From Aquisalinus sp. (lineage in GTDB: Bacteria > Pseudomonadota > Alphaproteobacteria > Caulobacterales > Parvularculaceae): a stretch of DNA of 44,064 nucleotides. The notes beneath the pieces are model-generated. The model did no database searches. It had not been told where the DNA came from and saw only the letters and a program-made list of their open reading frames with translations. The position numbers were made by a program, and so were the translations under genes. The stretch lies in contig JALEGJ010000102.1 in NCBI GenBank assembly GCA_022763115.1, forward strand, positions 1-44,064, read 5' to 3'. Shown piece by piece: positions 1 through 8,974 of this stretch (position 1 is the stretch's first letter; the number at the start of each line of letters is the position of its first letter).

Positions 1-288
1 GGCAAGTCTGTGCTACGTGGCGGTTCTTAAAAACCAAGGGCGGATACAAACCTTGCCCGCCAAGGCCACAATAACACAATCGAAACAGACAAGGGCGGAT
101 GAAGCCAGAAGCGCAATCCGCTACCAAAACACATCCCTCCCCTCGCCATCCCGTGATGCGCTGCAATGCTTGTTCAGGATGACGCCCCGCAAACTATCCA
201 AATCCCTCCCCAAAAAAACTTATGGGCCCCCTCTTGTGGCCGCGTATCATGCTGTCCCCTTGAAGAAACACCACAGGAGACATCCGCC
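1..288. other. Non-coding start of window with partial REP-like repeat
   Basis: No convincing gene is seen before the start at 289. Positions 165-184 match 13781-13800 at 18 of 20 bases (core TTCAGGRTGACG), so this is a partial copy of the REP-like family seen at 13.8 and 14.3 kb. Open frames here lack a ribosome site and protein-like composition. Confidence 0.5.
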
Positions 289-1131
289 ATGTATGATGCA
301 GAAATCGCCCCCGCACAGGCCGGCGCAGAACCGTTTGACGCCAGCCAGTGTGATCCGCCGTACCCGGCAGATGAAGAGACACGGCCCTGGCGGCAGCGCA
401 ACCTTGCGGCCGAAACAGACCGGGAGAATTATATCTCCTGCAGTGATCCGCTGCGCTCCATGCGCGAGGCGACCGGCCACACCCTCAGCCGCATCGAGTA
501 TAGCGAGTTGATGCTTGACCGTCTTTCGCGTCAGGTCATGGGTCTGTGCAGCGAGCAGCTGTTGCTGGAAGAGAAACTGGTCAAACAGGTGCTCGACAAA
601 ACCCGCATGACGACCAGCATCATCCGCGGCTACCAACACCTGTTCACCATGCGCGAGGAACTGATGACGCGCTGTCAGATGTTGCATGAACGCGATGAAG
701 CGGCAGGCGCGGCCTTCGACAGGTTACAGGCCGCCAGAGAGGCCGAACGGATCACCCCGGCAGAGGACACACAGGCGGCAGAAAAAAACACCGAAACCGT
801 AGACGATACTGCCAACGCCGAGTTTGCTGCCCTGATGGCAGCGGAGATGGAGGCGATGCGCGAACAACTCCCAGCAGAGTTTGCTGGAGAATTTCCCACA
901 GAACCTGCCTCGGAGTTTCCGGATGACTGGCTGGCTTTCGACGATCCCGCCGCCGATGACACTGGCTCTGATAATCCCGGCCCTGACATTGACGGCATAG
1001 AGCTCCTGCTCGCCCGCAAGAGCCTGACACCAAAGGCCCGCACCACGCTGAAATCCCTGCGCGCCGCGCTCAACCAGACCGCAAGCCTGAAGAAAGCAGC
1101 TTTGGAAAAGAGAGCGCGCAGCGAGCCATAG
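289..1131 (+). CDS. Hypothetical acidic protein, 280 aa
   Basis: I do not recognise this family. The ATG at 289 is chosen because AGGAG lies about 8 bases upstream; the frame stays open further upstream but without a ribosome site. Residues about 45-150 look helical with many Glu, Arg, Leu and Met, possibly a coiled coil. Residues about 155-240 are rich in Asp, Glu, Pro and Ala and look disordered, including a loose repeat of AEFAGEFPTEPASEFPDD type. The C-terminus is basic. No signal peptide or membrane segment is visible, so it is probably cytoplasmic. A gene for NnrU follows on the same strand 46 bases on. Confidence 0.7.
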   Translation: MYDAEIAPAQAGAEPFDASQCDPPYPADEETRPWRQRNLAAETDRENYISCSDPLRSMREATGHTLSRIEYSELMLDRLSRQVMGLCSEQLLLEEKLVKQVLDKTRMTTSIIRGYQHLFTMREELMTRCQMLHERDEAAGAAFDRLQAAREAERITPAEDTQAAEKNTETVDDTANAEFAALMAAEMEAMREQLPAEFAGEFPTEPASEFPDDWLAFDDPAADDTGSDNPGPDIDGIELLLARKSLTPKARTTLKSLRAALNQTASLKKAALEKRARSEP

Positions 1132-1177
1132 CGACAACAAATGACGCCTGCTATAGTGAGCAAAAATGGAGCGAGAC

Positions 1178-1753
1178 ATGAACCATCTGCCGCTTATCGC
1201 AGGACTCATCATCTTTCTTGGTGTACACCGTATTCCGGCAGCACCGGCCTTTCGTGCCAGACTGATCGAGCGTTTCGGCGCAGGGGGGTATAAGGGTCTG
1301 TTTTCCCTGGCCTCTGCTCTCGGGCTCGGACTGTTTGTCTGGGGCTTCGGTCTCGCCCGGCAGGATCCCGTATTGCTCTACACGCCACCCGCGGTTTTCA
1401 CGAACGTGACCGCCGCGCTGATGATCCCGGTCTTCATCCTGCTTGTTGCCTATGGCCTGCCAGGGCGCATCGCCGCCGCCGTCAAGCACCCGATGGTGTT
1501 GGCCATCAAGATCTGGGCCCTTGCGCACCTGCTCTCCAACGGGTTTGTCCATGAGGTTCTGTTCTTTAGCAGCTTTCTGGGCTGGGCCGTCTTTGATCGG
1601 ATCTCTCTGAAAAAAAGAGGGGCCGCTGGTGCCACTGCCAGTAGCGCACCTCTGCGCAATGATCTCATTGCTGTCTTTGGCGGCCTCGGCGCCTATGTCG
1701 CGTTCGTGCTCTGGCTACACCAGATTGTAACGGGCGTGCCAGCCATATACTGA
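1178..1753 (+). CDS. nnrU: NnrU family integral membrane protein
   Basis: A polytopic inner-membrane protein of 191 residues of the NnrU family. NnrU proteins were first linked to nitrite and nitric-oxide reduction clusters, and their relatives act in isoprenoid or carotenoid chemistry; the biochemical role here is not shown. The N-terminal HLPLIAGLIIFLGVHRIP helix followed by an RARLIERFG segment, and the histidines in ALAHLLSNG, match the family. About five hydrophobic segments are seen. The start at 1178 is preferred over the in-frame ATG at 1166 because GGAG sits six bases before it. A dehydrogenase gene follows 8 bases downstream, suggesting co-transcription. Confidence 0.85.
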   Translation: MNHLPLIAGLIIFLGVHRIPAAPAFRARLIERFGAGGYKGLFSLASALGLGLFVWGFGLARQDPVLLYTPPAVFTNVTAALMIPVFILLVAYGLPGRIAAAVKHPMVLAIKIWALAHLLSNGFVHEVLFFSSFLGWAVFDRISLKKRGAAGATASSAPLRNDLIAVFGGLGAYVAFVLWLHQIVTGVPAIY

Positions 1754-1761
1754 GCATCAGG

Positions 1762-2475
1762 ATGCACAGTTTTCGCGATCAGTTCACAGCACTTGTCATC
1801 GGCGCCTCAGGTGGCATCGGTCAGGCCGTCCGCGCAGACTTGAAAAAAAATCCGCGCTGCGGCGAGGTCATTGCCCTTTCGCGCGGGTCAACCCCGCCCC
1901 TCGACCTGACAGATGAGCCCAGCATCGCCAATGCCGCGCTGCACGTGAAAAAAAATCTTGAGGCCACAAGGAGCGGCATAGACCTGATCTTTGTCGCCAG
2001 CGGCATTCTTGCCCCGGCAGGCAAGAGCCCGGAAAAAACCATCCGCCATATCGAGCAGGCTGCCATGTCGGAAGTGTTCGCGGTGAACGCCATCGGGCCA
2101 GCGCTCATTGCACGTCACTTCGCACCACTGCTCGTGCGTGACAGCAAATCGGTCCTCGCCTTCCTGTCTGCCCGTGTCGGCTCCATCGGCGATAATCGGC
2201 TCGGCGGCTGGATCTCCTATCGCGCCTCCAAGGCGGCCCTCAATCAGATCATCCGCACAGCATCCGTGGAGATCGCCCGCACGCGAAAACAATCTGTGTG
2301 CCTGGCCCTGCACCCGGGTACAGTGGATACGAAGCTCAGCAGTGACTACACAACCGACTACGAGAAATTCACACCTCAGCAGTGCGCGGAGAAACTGTTG
2401 AGTGTTATCGAAAACAAAAAGCCGCCAGAAAGCGGCGGCTTCTTTGATTACGCTGGCAAGGCGATTGAGTGGTAG
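1762..2475 (+). CDS. Short-chain dehydrogenase/reductase (C-factor-like)
   Basis: An NAD(P)-dependent oxidoreductase of the classical SDR superfamily, 237 residues. Near the N-terminus it has the Rossmann glycine motif GASGGIG (residues 14-20), and later the catalytic YRASK (Y-x3-K) with an upstream serine in FLSARVGS. The usual NNAG motif is replaced by VASG, which together with the length recalls the CsgA/C-factor-like subgroup. The substrate is unknown. It lies directly after nnrU. Its 3' end is unusual: codons near 2411-2440 contain a hairpin that serves as a minus-strand terminator for the convergent operon. Confidence 0.85.
   Translation: MHSFRDQFTALVIGASGGIGQAVRADLKKNPRCGEVIALSRGSTPPLDLTDEPSIANAALHVKKNLEATRSGIDLIFVASGILAPAGKSPEKTIRHIEQAAMSEVFAVNAIGPALIARHFAPLLVRDSKSVLAFLSARVGSIGDNRLGGWISYRASKAALNQIIRTASVEIARTRKQSVCLALHPGTVDTKLSSDYTTDYEKFTPQQCAEKLLSVIENKKPPESGGFFDYAGKAIEW
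2411..2440 (-). terminator. Rho-independent terminator of the H-NOX operon
   Basis: Read on the minus strand, a perfect 7-bp stem AGCCGCC/GGCGGCT with a 7-nt loop is followed by TTTTTGTTTT. It lies 46 bases past the stop of the receiver-kinase gene, inside the last codons of the convergent dehydrogenase gene. Confidence 0.85.
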
Positions 2476-2485
2476 GCTGCTGACG

Positions 2486-3640
2486 TCAGGCGACTTCTGC
2501 CACCTGTCCTTCAACACGCGGCAACGTCATGACAACGCTCGTGCCTGCCGCCTCGCTGGAGGTAATGTCAATCGTGCCATGGTTCGCCTTGGCCACAGTT
2601 GAAACCAGAGCAAGGCCAAGGCCGATGCCTTCATGCTCGCGCGACAGCGAACTGTCTGCCTGGCGGAAAGGTTCGCACACATCATTAAGAACTTCCTGCG
2701 GAATACCGGTACCGGTATCCGCGACGCGTACCATAACGCAGTCAGCACCGGTTTTGATCATGATACTGATATGGCCATTCGGACGATTGAACTTCACAGC
2801 GTTGCTGAGCAGCTCACGCATCGCCAGCATCACTTCCGGCTGGTGTGCAAAAACATCAACCCGGCGCCGCAGACTGTCGAGAGAGATGGTCAGGCGCTTG
2901 GCTTTCATGCGAGGCCGCAGGGCATTGATTTCCTGCTGCAGACTGGCAATCAGGTCAAAACTGGAAGGTTTGGAGTTTGCCTCCTCAGAGCGCAGCCGTG
3001 CGAATTCCAGCATCCGGTTGACCAGCAGCAACATGTCCTGTCCGCTTTCCCGAATTTGCGACAACAACGCGATGGACTCCGTGCCATCGGCATTCACTTC
3101 CGGTTGCTCACCTTCCAGAACATGCGCGAGGCCAATAATATGATTAAGTGGTGTACGCAGTTCATGGTTCATCATGGAGAGAAACGCTTCGCGTGCAGCA
3201 TCTGCCGATACATGCTGCTCTGTATCAGGAGCAGATTCTTCTGCCGCTTTCAGTTTGGCAAACTGGTAATCACTCAGGGCATGGCTGATCGCTTCTTTCA
3301 GCACATCCGCTTCGCAAGGCTTGCGCAGAAAACGCATGACCTGCCCTTCATTCACCGCCGCAATCGCCGTTTCCTCGTCAGAGTTACCGGTCAGCATGAT
3401 ACGTCGAATATCCGGTGCTTCTGCCTTGACCCGCTTCAGCAATTCAATGCCATTCATCTCCGGCATTTTCATATCCGCAACAATAACGCCGATATCATCA
3501 TGGGCCGCGATCAGTTCCAGCGCCTGCGCCCCACGCTCTGCAGTAATGATATTGAAATCCATGGACATGCGACGACGCAAGCCCGCGAGGAGTCTTGGTT
3601 CATCGTCAACAAGAAGTATCTTCTCAGGCGGCATCGGCAT
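2486..3640 (-). CDS. Receiver domain-histidine kinase hybrid
   Basis: A cytoplasmic two-component protein of 384 residues with an N-terminal receiver and a C-terminal kinase. The receiver (about 5-125) shows the acidic pair in LLVDDEP, phospho-acceptor D56 (VIVADMKMPEMNG), T84 and K107 (FLRKPC). The kinase carries MNHELRTPLNH with H159, an N box (ELLSNAVKFN) and glycine boxes DTGTGIP and GIGLGLAL. The order REC then HisKA-HATPase suggests it receives phosphate or a signal from the kinase encoded just upstream and then acts as a kinase itself. The ATG at 3640 has GGAG nine bases before it and overlaps the previous gene by 17 bases, implying translational coupling. Its output partner is not in the window. 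Confidence 0.92.
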   Translation of the reverse strand: MPMPPEKILLVDDEPRLLAGLRRRMSMDFNIITAERGAQALELIAAHDDIGVIVADMKMPEMNGIELLKRVKAEAPDIRRIMLTGNSDEETAIAAVNEGQVMRFLRKPCEADVLKEAISHALSDYQFAKLKAAEESAPDTEQHVSADAAREAFLSMMNHELRTPLNHIIGLAHVLEGEQPEVNADGTESIALLSQIRESGQDMLLLVNRMLEFARLRSEEANSKPSSFDLIASLQQEINALRPRMKAKRLTISLDSLRRRVDVFAHQPEVMLAMRELLSNAVKFNRPNGHISIMIKTGADCVMVRVADTGTGIPQEVLNDVCEPFRQADSSLSREHEGIGLGLALVSTVAKANHGTIDITSSEAAGTSVVMTLPRVEGQVAEVA

Positions 3641-5000
3641 TTTCTACATCTCCATGGAGGTTGGTCAGCAACTGGTTTTGAATGGGCAGGCAGATCAGGA
3701 AAGTTGTTGCATAGCCCGGAATATCAACGAGGGTCAGTTTCCCGTCATGTCCCTTGATAATACAGTCTTTGGCCAGCGCGAGGCCCTGACCTGTCCCTTT
3801 ACCAACAGGCTTGGTGGTAAAGAACGGGTCGAAGATTTTCTGGCGCAGGGAGTCAGGTATCCCGGTTCCCGTATCGCTGATCAGTACAGATACGTAATTA
3901 TCATCATGCGTTGTCTGGATGCGTATGCGTCCATATCCGGACGGCGTATCGGCCACGGCGTCTATGGCGTTGATGACAACGTTCAGGAGAACCTGCTGCA
4001 CCTGCCCTTTACGGCACAATATCTTTGGCAAGCTCTCATCGAGATGCAGTTTAATGTCCGCGATGTTCTTGTGGCGGCTGCGACAGATCTTGATCACGTT
4101 TTCAATAACGATGTTGAGATCAGTTTCATCATCATCGCCGGTACCCGGATGCGCGAAGTCCTTCATCAGGAGAACGATATCCCGAACCTGCCGAATGCCT
4201 TCACGCGACTCGGTCAGAGCGTCCTGTATTTCAGCGACAAGAGACTCAAGGCAGATGTCACTGTTATACTGATTGATCTCCTGAACCTCGGCCGTGAAAT
4301 CGAGGATACCCGCTTCGGAGACGGCTTTGCGCAACGCCTCAAAATTGGCGTAGGATCGATAGATTTTCTGCAATCCGTCCACGAGAAAGTCCAGATTGTC
4401 ACCGATGAACTGGATCGGCGTATTGATCTCGTGCGCGATACCACTCGACAAGGCACCGATAGCCTCCAGACGGCGCGCTTCATCAATCTGCTGTGCCATC
4501 TGTGTACGCGCTTTTTCAGATTTAAGGCGTATTGTGATGTCATTCAGTACCAGAAGATAATGGATGTCACTGCCAACAGGGCCTTTATACCCCTTTACTT
4601 CAACCGGTATTTTGTGCCGCTCGCGCGGCTCGACCTGCTCCTGCTCAAACAGAAAGTGCCCTTGTGGCAAGGCCTCAAGTCTGCCGCTCAACCCGGACAG
4701 GATCTGATCCACATGGATACCGTGAATGTCGGTCCCGTCTACATTCAAAAGGTCTTCGGCAGCCTTGTTGACTCCCTTAATGACAAAGTCACTGGTACAA
4801 AGAACAATACTGTCCGGGACAGTCGCCATGATGCCTGAGAGGATTGAATTTGCGTATTTCAGTTGTTCTGCATTCTTCTGCAACTCAACATGCTTGTTAT
4901 ACAATTCCCGACTCTTGCTTTCGAGAAGAGTTTCAGCTGCCTTACGACCGGCTTTTTCCCGCCGGGCGATTGCTTCAAATGTGGCCTGGTTTTCGCTCAT
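3624..5000 (-). CDS. PAS-domain sensor histidine kinase, H-NOX partner
   Basis: A soluble histidine kinase of 458 residues. An N-terminal coiled coil (about 8-50) leads into a PAS domain (about 50-160), then a dimerisation domain with phospho-acceptor H190 in [11 protein letters not shown], and an ATPase domain with N344 ([10 protein letters not shown]), DTGTGIP at 376-382 and [10 protein letters not shown] at 401-410. There are no membrane segments, which fits control by a soluble sensor. It starts one base after the H-NOX stop codon. In characterised H-NOX systems, NO-bound H-NOX usually inhibits the partner kinase; that role is inferred here from context. The next gene, a receiver-kinase hybrid, overlaps it. 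Confidence 0.92.
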   Translation of the reverse strand: MSENQATFEAIARREKAGRKAAETLLESKSRELYNKHVELQKNAEQLKYANSILSGIMATVPDSIVLCTSDFVIKGVNKAAEDLLNVDGTDIHGIHVDQILSGLSGRLEALPQGHFLFEQEQVEPRERHKIPVEVKGYKGPVGSDIHYLLVLNDITIRLKSEKARTQMAQQIDEARRLEAIGALSSGIAHEINTPIQFIGDNLDFLVDGLQKIYRSYANFEALRKAVSEAGILDFTAEVQEINQYNSDICLESLVAEIQDALTESREGIRQVRDIVLLMKDFAHPGTGDDDETDLNIVIENVIKICRSRHKNIADIKLHLDESLPKILCRKGQVQQVLLNVVINAIDAVADTPSGYGRIRIQTTHDDNYVSVLISDTGTGIPDSLRQKIFDPFFTTKPVGKGTGQGLALAKDCIIKGHDGKLTLVDIPGYATTFLICLPIQNQLLTNLHGDVENADAA

Positions 5001-5001
5001 A

Positions 5002-5544
5002 TCAGTCTTTCACAATTGTAAATTCAATCCGGGAAACTGCGTCGTCTTCAAGCACTTTTCTACTGATGCTGGCGTCTTCACCAAAATAGGCGAGACAGCC
5101 GATCATCAATCCTTCGCACACATCACCAAGATGGCGGCTGGAATTGTAAATCATGATAAATGTGTCTTCAGTATGCGTAGTGACCTCGAATGTCGGCAAT
5201 TCGGCATCTGGGTAAAGTTTCAGCACTTCCTTATGGATATGATCCTCAATCGAGGCGAGAAAGCTGAATGCATCGGAAGATTCTTCGAAAAACTGCGGGT
5301 AGATTTGCGCAAACCGCCCAAACAGGTGCTTGCCGAATATCTTCATCAGGTCCGGCACAGGGACAGTCATCTTTTGGGACAATGCCTGAACGAGAGCACC
5401 CATTTCACAGACCGGGTAAGTGCCTACGGACGTATATGCACCGCCAGAGGGCAGGTCCGCATCATCAATAGCTTCCTGCAGGAAAGCGGGCGACTGCGTT
5501 TCCTCCACGAGGTCCATCAATTCCGTAAAAACAATACCCTTCAC
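5002..5544 (-). CDS. H-NOX heme-based gas sensor
   Basis: A heme nitric oxide/oxygen binding protein of 180 residues, the full length of a stand-alone bacterial H-NOX. The start MKGIVFTELMDLVEE is typical. The proximal heme ligand is H104 in IHKEVLKLYP, followed by the conserved proline region PDAELP, and the YxSxR heme-propionate motif is Y133-S135-R137 (YNSSR). Distal residues suggest NO rather than O2 sensing, because no clear distal tyrosine is seen; this is inference. The start is GTG at 5544, with GGGGAG seven bases upstream. It is first gene of a three-gene operon with two kinases. Confidence 0.93.
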   Translation of the reverse strand: MKGIVFTELMDLVEETQSPAFLQEAIDDADLPSGGAYTSVGTYPVCEMGALVQALSQKMTVPVPDLMKIFGKHLFGRFAQIYPQFFEESSDAFSFLASIEDHIHKEVLKLYPDAELPTFEVTTHTEDTFIMIYNSSRHLGDVCEGLMIGCLAYFGEDASISRKVLEDDAVSRIEFTIVKD

Positions 5545-5663
5545 AGCTCTGCTCCCCGGAAGATTAGAAACGTATGGAAGCAGTCTTAAATACTAAAAGT
5601 TGAGTTTTGTTGAATTTCAAAGCAAAAGAGAAGGAATTTTGGTCTGTATGGGTAAGATTTTAT

Positions 5664-6593
5664 TTACCACTTTACACCGGTCAGGTCCTCGGAGACCTGC
5701 CATAGACGGGCAGATGCCTGATGATCTCGTGCAAAAGTTTCAGATTCTGTTTCGCGCACAGGGCCACCCATTTCCTGGAAACCGGTTGGGCCATAATATC
5801 CGCCATTTCGGACCTTTGGCTCGGTTGCAGCCAGCAATGTCGGGTAAGCGCCATATTTGGCGCTTTGGGCAAAGATCAGGTTCATCAGGCCGAAGGCGGG
5901 CTTCCAGAGTTTGCCGGGGCCGGTAAATTGCAGGTTCGTGGCAGAATATCCGGGGTGGCACGCCGCAGCCACGACCGCACTGTCTGCCTTTTTCAGGCGC
6001 CGACTCAACTCGTGAATGAAAAGCAAATTGGCCAGCTTGCTCTGGGAATAAGCAAGAACCGGATTATAGGATTTTTCAGATTGCAGATCCTTGAAATTGA
6101 TCCGCTTACGACCATATTTATGGGCGATACTCGTGATACTGATGATGCGGCCGTCTGTATTCTCGACGAGTGGAAATAGCTGACCAGCCAACGCAAAATG
6201 CCCCAGATGATTGACACCAATCTGCATCTCGAAACCGTCCTGTGTCGTCTCGCGTTTAGGCGGCATCATGATTCCGGCATTGAGTATCAAGGCATCAATC
6301 CCGTCGATTTCCTTGGTAAGATTCGTCGCCGATCGTTCAACGGAAGAGAGGTCAGCAAGGTCCAGCCCCATAGCGCGAATATCTGCTTGCGGTGCTTCCT
6401 GCTTGACGGAGCTGACCGCCTTGTCGGCCTTCTCGGGATTGCGGCAAAGGATGATGACTTCCGCCCCGGCACCACCAAGAATGCGAGCTGCTTCAAAACC
6501 GATACCACTATTGCCACCAGTGATTACGAAGCGCCTGCCCGAAACATCCGGCATGTCTTCGGCTTTCCAGCCATTGATCCCAAAGCGCTGCAT
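5664..6593 (-). CDS. Short-chain dehydrogenase, retinol-dehydrogenase-like
   Basis: An SDR-family NAD(P)-dependent oxidoreductase of 309 residues. It has the cofactor motif TGGNSGIG (about 25-32), the structural motif LILNAGIM, a catalytic serine in SITSIAH and the catalytic YSQSK. The long C-terminal part and the NHLGHF motif are typical of the retinol-dehydrogenase/WWOX-like group; NCBI-style names for bacterial members are only nominal and the substrate is unknown. It is followed on the same strand by 119 bases without a gene and then the H-NOX operon, so the two are probably separate units. Confidence 0.88.
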   Translation of the reverse strand: MQRFGINGWKAEDMPDVSGRRFVITGGNSGIGFEAARILGGAGAEVIILCRNPEKADKAVSSVKQEAPQADIRAMGLDLADLSSVERSATNLTKEIDGIDALILNAGIMMPPKRETTQDGFEMQIGVNHLGHFALAGQLFPLVENTDGRIISITSIAHKYGRKRINFKDLQSEKSYNPVLAYSQSKLANLLFIHELSRRLKKADSAVVAAACHPGYSATNLQFTGPGKLWKPAFGLMNLIFAQSAKYGAYPTLLAATEPKVRNGGYYGPTGFQEMGGPVRETESETFARDHQASARLWQVSEDLTGVKW

Positions 6594-6642
6594 TCGTCCG
6601 TGTCCCTTTCACTGGGCAATCGAGATATAGCGACTGTCTGGC

Positions 6643-7485
6643 TTAAAATCCATACCGAAGGCTGCCGACACCTGACGCCTGACGACGGCCAGCACCTGAA
6701 GAAGTTGCAGGTGCCAGACTGGCAAGAGCCACAAGAGCCTCCTCATCATCCGGAAAAGCCAACAGATAGCGTTCAAACAGGGCACGAGCTCTGGCAATAT
6801 CCCCGGCTGATGCTGCGCACAGGGCAGTCTTTTTATAAGCTACCATGTCCCAGGCATTCCGCTGCAACTGGTGATAATAGGAGGTGCACGCCGCAACTTC
6901 AGTCAATGCGTTATGGTGGGTCGCGCTTGTTTCTTCTGCAGAGCCTGGCGCCGAATGGCGCGATGCTGCAGGATTCGCCGTTGGTTCAGGCAATGCCTTT
7001 CGGTCAATCCTCTGTGGCTGCGCAGCAGCCTCCGACTGACCTGATACTTCCTGACGCAAACGGGTCGAAGCTGGCAGCATCTCATCGAACAACGGCTCTG
7101 CCGGGTGATACAAATCGACGCAAATGGTTGTGCTACCGCAGGCCGCAATCTCGCTACGAATGGGCTCATCTGCGGTATCTACAGTCAGCAAGGCTGCGGA
7201 GCCGAGGTTTTCAATACTCAGCCCTGAGACAAACTTGCCAGATGCTGACATGTCAATATCAAGCGCGCCGGATATGCCCGCCAGATAATACCGGCCATCA
7301 CGCTGTTTTTCGCCAGTACATTGCCGTCCACAGATTACGATCACCCGGGAAACTCCGGGGGCTTCACCGACCTTTACATTCTCAAAAGGGGGCACGAAGT
7401 CTGGGCCGCCCGGCAGGGATTGGGCCAGCGCAGGCACAGAAGGCAGGCACAAGGCCAGAATCGAAGGGAGCAACAGGATGCGCAT
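6643..7485 (-). CDS. Secreted hypothetical protein with C-terminal TPR-like segment
   Basis: A 280-residue protein that I do not recognise. The ATG at 7485 gives a clear signal peptide (MRILLLPSILALCLPSVPALAQ) with an ALA|Q-type cleavage site; a longer TTG-initiated frame overlaps the preceding gene and would bury this signal, so I reject it. The mature part has several cysteines (CGRQC, AACGSTTIC), a low-complexity Pro/Ala/Ser linker, and a C-terminal helical part with an ARALFERYLLAFPDDEEALVALA segment resembling one TPR unit. It is likely periplasmic. It follows the NAGK/NAGS gene by 70 bases on the same strand. Confidence 0.65.
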   Translation of the reverse strand: MRILLLPSILALCLPSVPALAQSLPGGPDFVPPFENVKVGEAPGVSRVIVICGRQCTGEKQRDGRYYLAGISGALDIDMSASGKFVSGLSIENLGSAALLTVDTADEPIRSEIAACGSTTICVDLYHPAEPLFDEMLPASTRLRQEVSGQSEAAAQPQRIDRKALPEPTANPAASRHSAPGSAEETSATHHNALTEVAACTSYYHQLQRNAWDMVAYKKTALCAASAGDIARARALFERYLLAFPDDEEALVALASLAPATSSGAGRRQASGVGSLRYGF

Positions 7486-7555
7486 AACAACGCATGTTTC
7501 GGGCTGTTCGCTGGCAAAAAGCAAGAAAATCGGCCGCGCGCGACCGGCATTCGGC

Positions 7556-8878
7556 TTAGCCAAAACTCTCGGACAAGGCCGCTATGTGCTCCACAGCCTG
7601 CGCAGCCGAAACAAGATCAATATCGCCACACCAGAAAACGATCCACTGGCCCCGTCGCACCGCACCATCCGTGTGGGCATGGTAGAACTCATTAAACCCG
7701 TTATCTATCCGGGAGCGGAGGAAGAATTGCGGCACATTTTGCTCAAGCCGCTGCCACACGGCTTTCGCAAGCCCTTCACCGCGCGCACTTTCCGCGACGG
7801 CAAATTTGTCAAGATACAGCGCTGGCGTTCCCGGCAGGTGACTGACGATGGCGGCTGCCCTGTACTGCTCCGTAATGATGGCAGTATTGATATCCACACC
7901 GTCCCACCAGTCCGGTTTAAGCCGGCGGGCAAAACTCTCCTCGATCAGCGCCGTCAGTCGATCAGCCTGAATGTCAGCCTTGCCTTCATACTCAACAACA
8001 CCCTCGCCCTGCCGGACATACGTGCCGGAGCCACCATGGGTGAACAACTCGCGCACCAGTTCCTGTGGCCGGGTGATCGACACAGAACTTTCCAGCGGCA
8101 GCCCTCCCAGCAGGTTACTGATTTCCTCCAGCTTGAGGCGCATACCAGAATGCAGCCACTCGGCATCCATCAACGGTTTGTAATCCGTTGTCAGATTGAT
8201 TGTATCAATGATCTGGCCCTTGTCGTTCAGAAGTCCGCCTGCACCGGACAGGAAGATGATTTTCATCGGTTGCAGGGCATGGACAAGTGCGGTGACGACC
8301 GCGTCTCCGTTGATATTGACAATCTGGCCACCCGGCGTCACGCCAAGGCAGGTAAGGATCGGCATGGCCCCGGAATCTATCACCGAGCGGATCAAATCCT
8401 GCTGGATACCGGTCGCGCAGCCAACAAGACCGAACCTCTCCCGATCCAGATAATCCGCCTCAATCACGCCCGCATTGAGCGTATGCGCCTCGACGCCTTT
8501 GGCCCGCACGGCCTCCACGAGTTTCAGGTTCTGTGCGAGAAAAACACGGCGCGCCACCTCCAGCACCTCAGGGGTCGTGACTCGCAAGCCGTCAATCTTC
8601 TCTGGCGTCAGGCCTGCTTCAGCCATCGCCTGGTCAAGTTGCGGTCCACCACCATGGATCACTACAGGCGTCAGCCCGACCTGGTGCAGAAAAGCGAGCG
8701 CCGCAGCGGTTTCTTCCAGCTGTTCATCAAGGATCGCGCCGCCGATCTTGATCACGGCAAAACGCTCCGCCTCGACACCGGCAAAGCGTTGCAGGTAAGT
8801 GCGCACCTCTTTCGATCCACTGACATTAGACAGCAACTCAACCACTGTCTGTCTGATGGTCTCGGCAGATCCCGTCAT
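7556..8878 (-). CDS. argB: Bifunctional N-acetylglutamate kinase/synthase (NAGK/NAGS)
   Basis: Arginine biosynthesis: the protein (440 residues) joins an amino-acid kinase domain (about 35-285) to a GNAT acetyltransferase domain (about 290-440). The kinase part shows IKIGGA at 44-49, VIHGGGPQ at 73-80, a NINGDAV motif and a LSGAGGLL segment. The acetyltransferase part ends with an ALYLDKFAVAESARGEGLAKAVW acetyl-CoA-binding region. Fusions of this arrangement, related to vertebrate NAGS, are known from Xanthomonas and Maricaulis, where one protein makes and phosphorylates N-acetylglutamate and is arginine-inhibited. That it does both here is inferred from the architecture. The start ATG has AAGG eight bases upstream. 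Confidence 0.9.
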   Translation of the reverse strand: MTGSAETIRQTVVELLSNVSGSKEVRTYLQRFAGVEAERFAVIKIGGAILDEQLEETAAALAFLHQVGLTPVVIHGGGPQLDQAMAEAGLTPEKIDGLRVTTPEVLEVARRVFLAQNLKLVEAVRAKGVEAHTLNAGVIEADYLDRERFGLVGCATGIQQDLIRSVIDSGAMPILTCLGVTPGGQIVNINGDAVVTALVHALQPMKIIFLSGAGGLLNDKGQIIDTINLTTDYKPLMDAEWLHSGMRLKLEEISNLLGGLPLESSVSITRPQELVRELFTHGGSGTYVRQGEGVVEYEGKADIQADRLTALIEESFARRLKPDWWDGVDINTAIITEQYRAAAIVSHLPGTPALYLDKFAVAESARGEGLAKAVWQRLEQNVPQFFLRSRIDNGFNEFYHAHTDGAVRRGQWIVFWCGDIDLVSAAQAVEHIAALSESFG

Positions 8879-8900
8879 GACAAGCCTTTACATCCGTTTA

Positions 8901-8938
8901 CCCCGGCACACAGAACCGGAACTGGCTCTATGCCGGGG
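8901..8938 (-). other. Long hairpin ahead of argB
   Basis: An 8-bp outer stem (CCCCGGCA 8901-8908 with TGCCGGGG 8931-8938) encloses a 6-bp inner stem (8912-8917 with 8924-8929, one G-U pair) and a 6-nt loop. It lies between the DUF4199 stop and the argB start on the minus strand. No T-run follows, so it is either a Rho-type end, an mRNA-stabilising hairpin or a leader structure. Confidence 0.5.
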
Positions 8939-8974
8939 CAGCACGCCGGAATCAAGCAGGCTGCGAGTTTTGGT

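Noticed and set aside
3321-4838. Plus-strand frame of 505 codons
   Set aside because: Antisense to the two histidine kinase genes; no motifs and no ribosome site.
5610-5620. TTGAATTTCAA palindrome upstream of the H-NOX gene as an FNR/DNR box
   Set aside because: The half-site spacing (one base) does not match the TTGAT-N4-ATCAA pattern.
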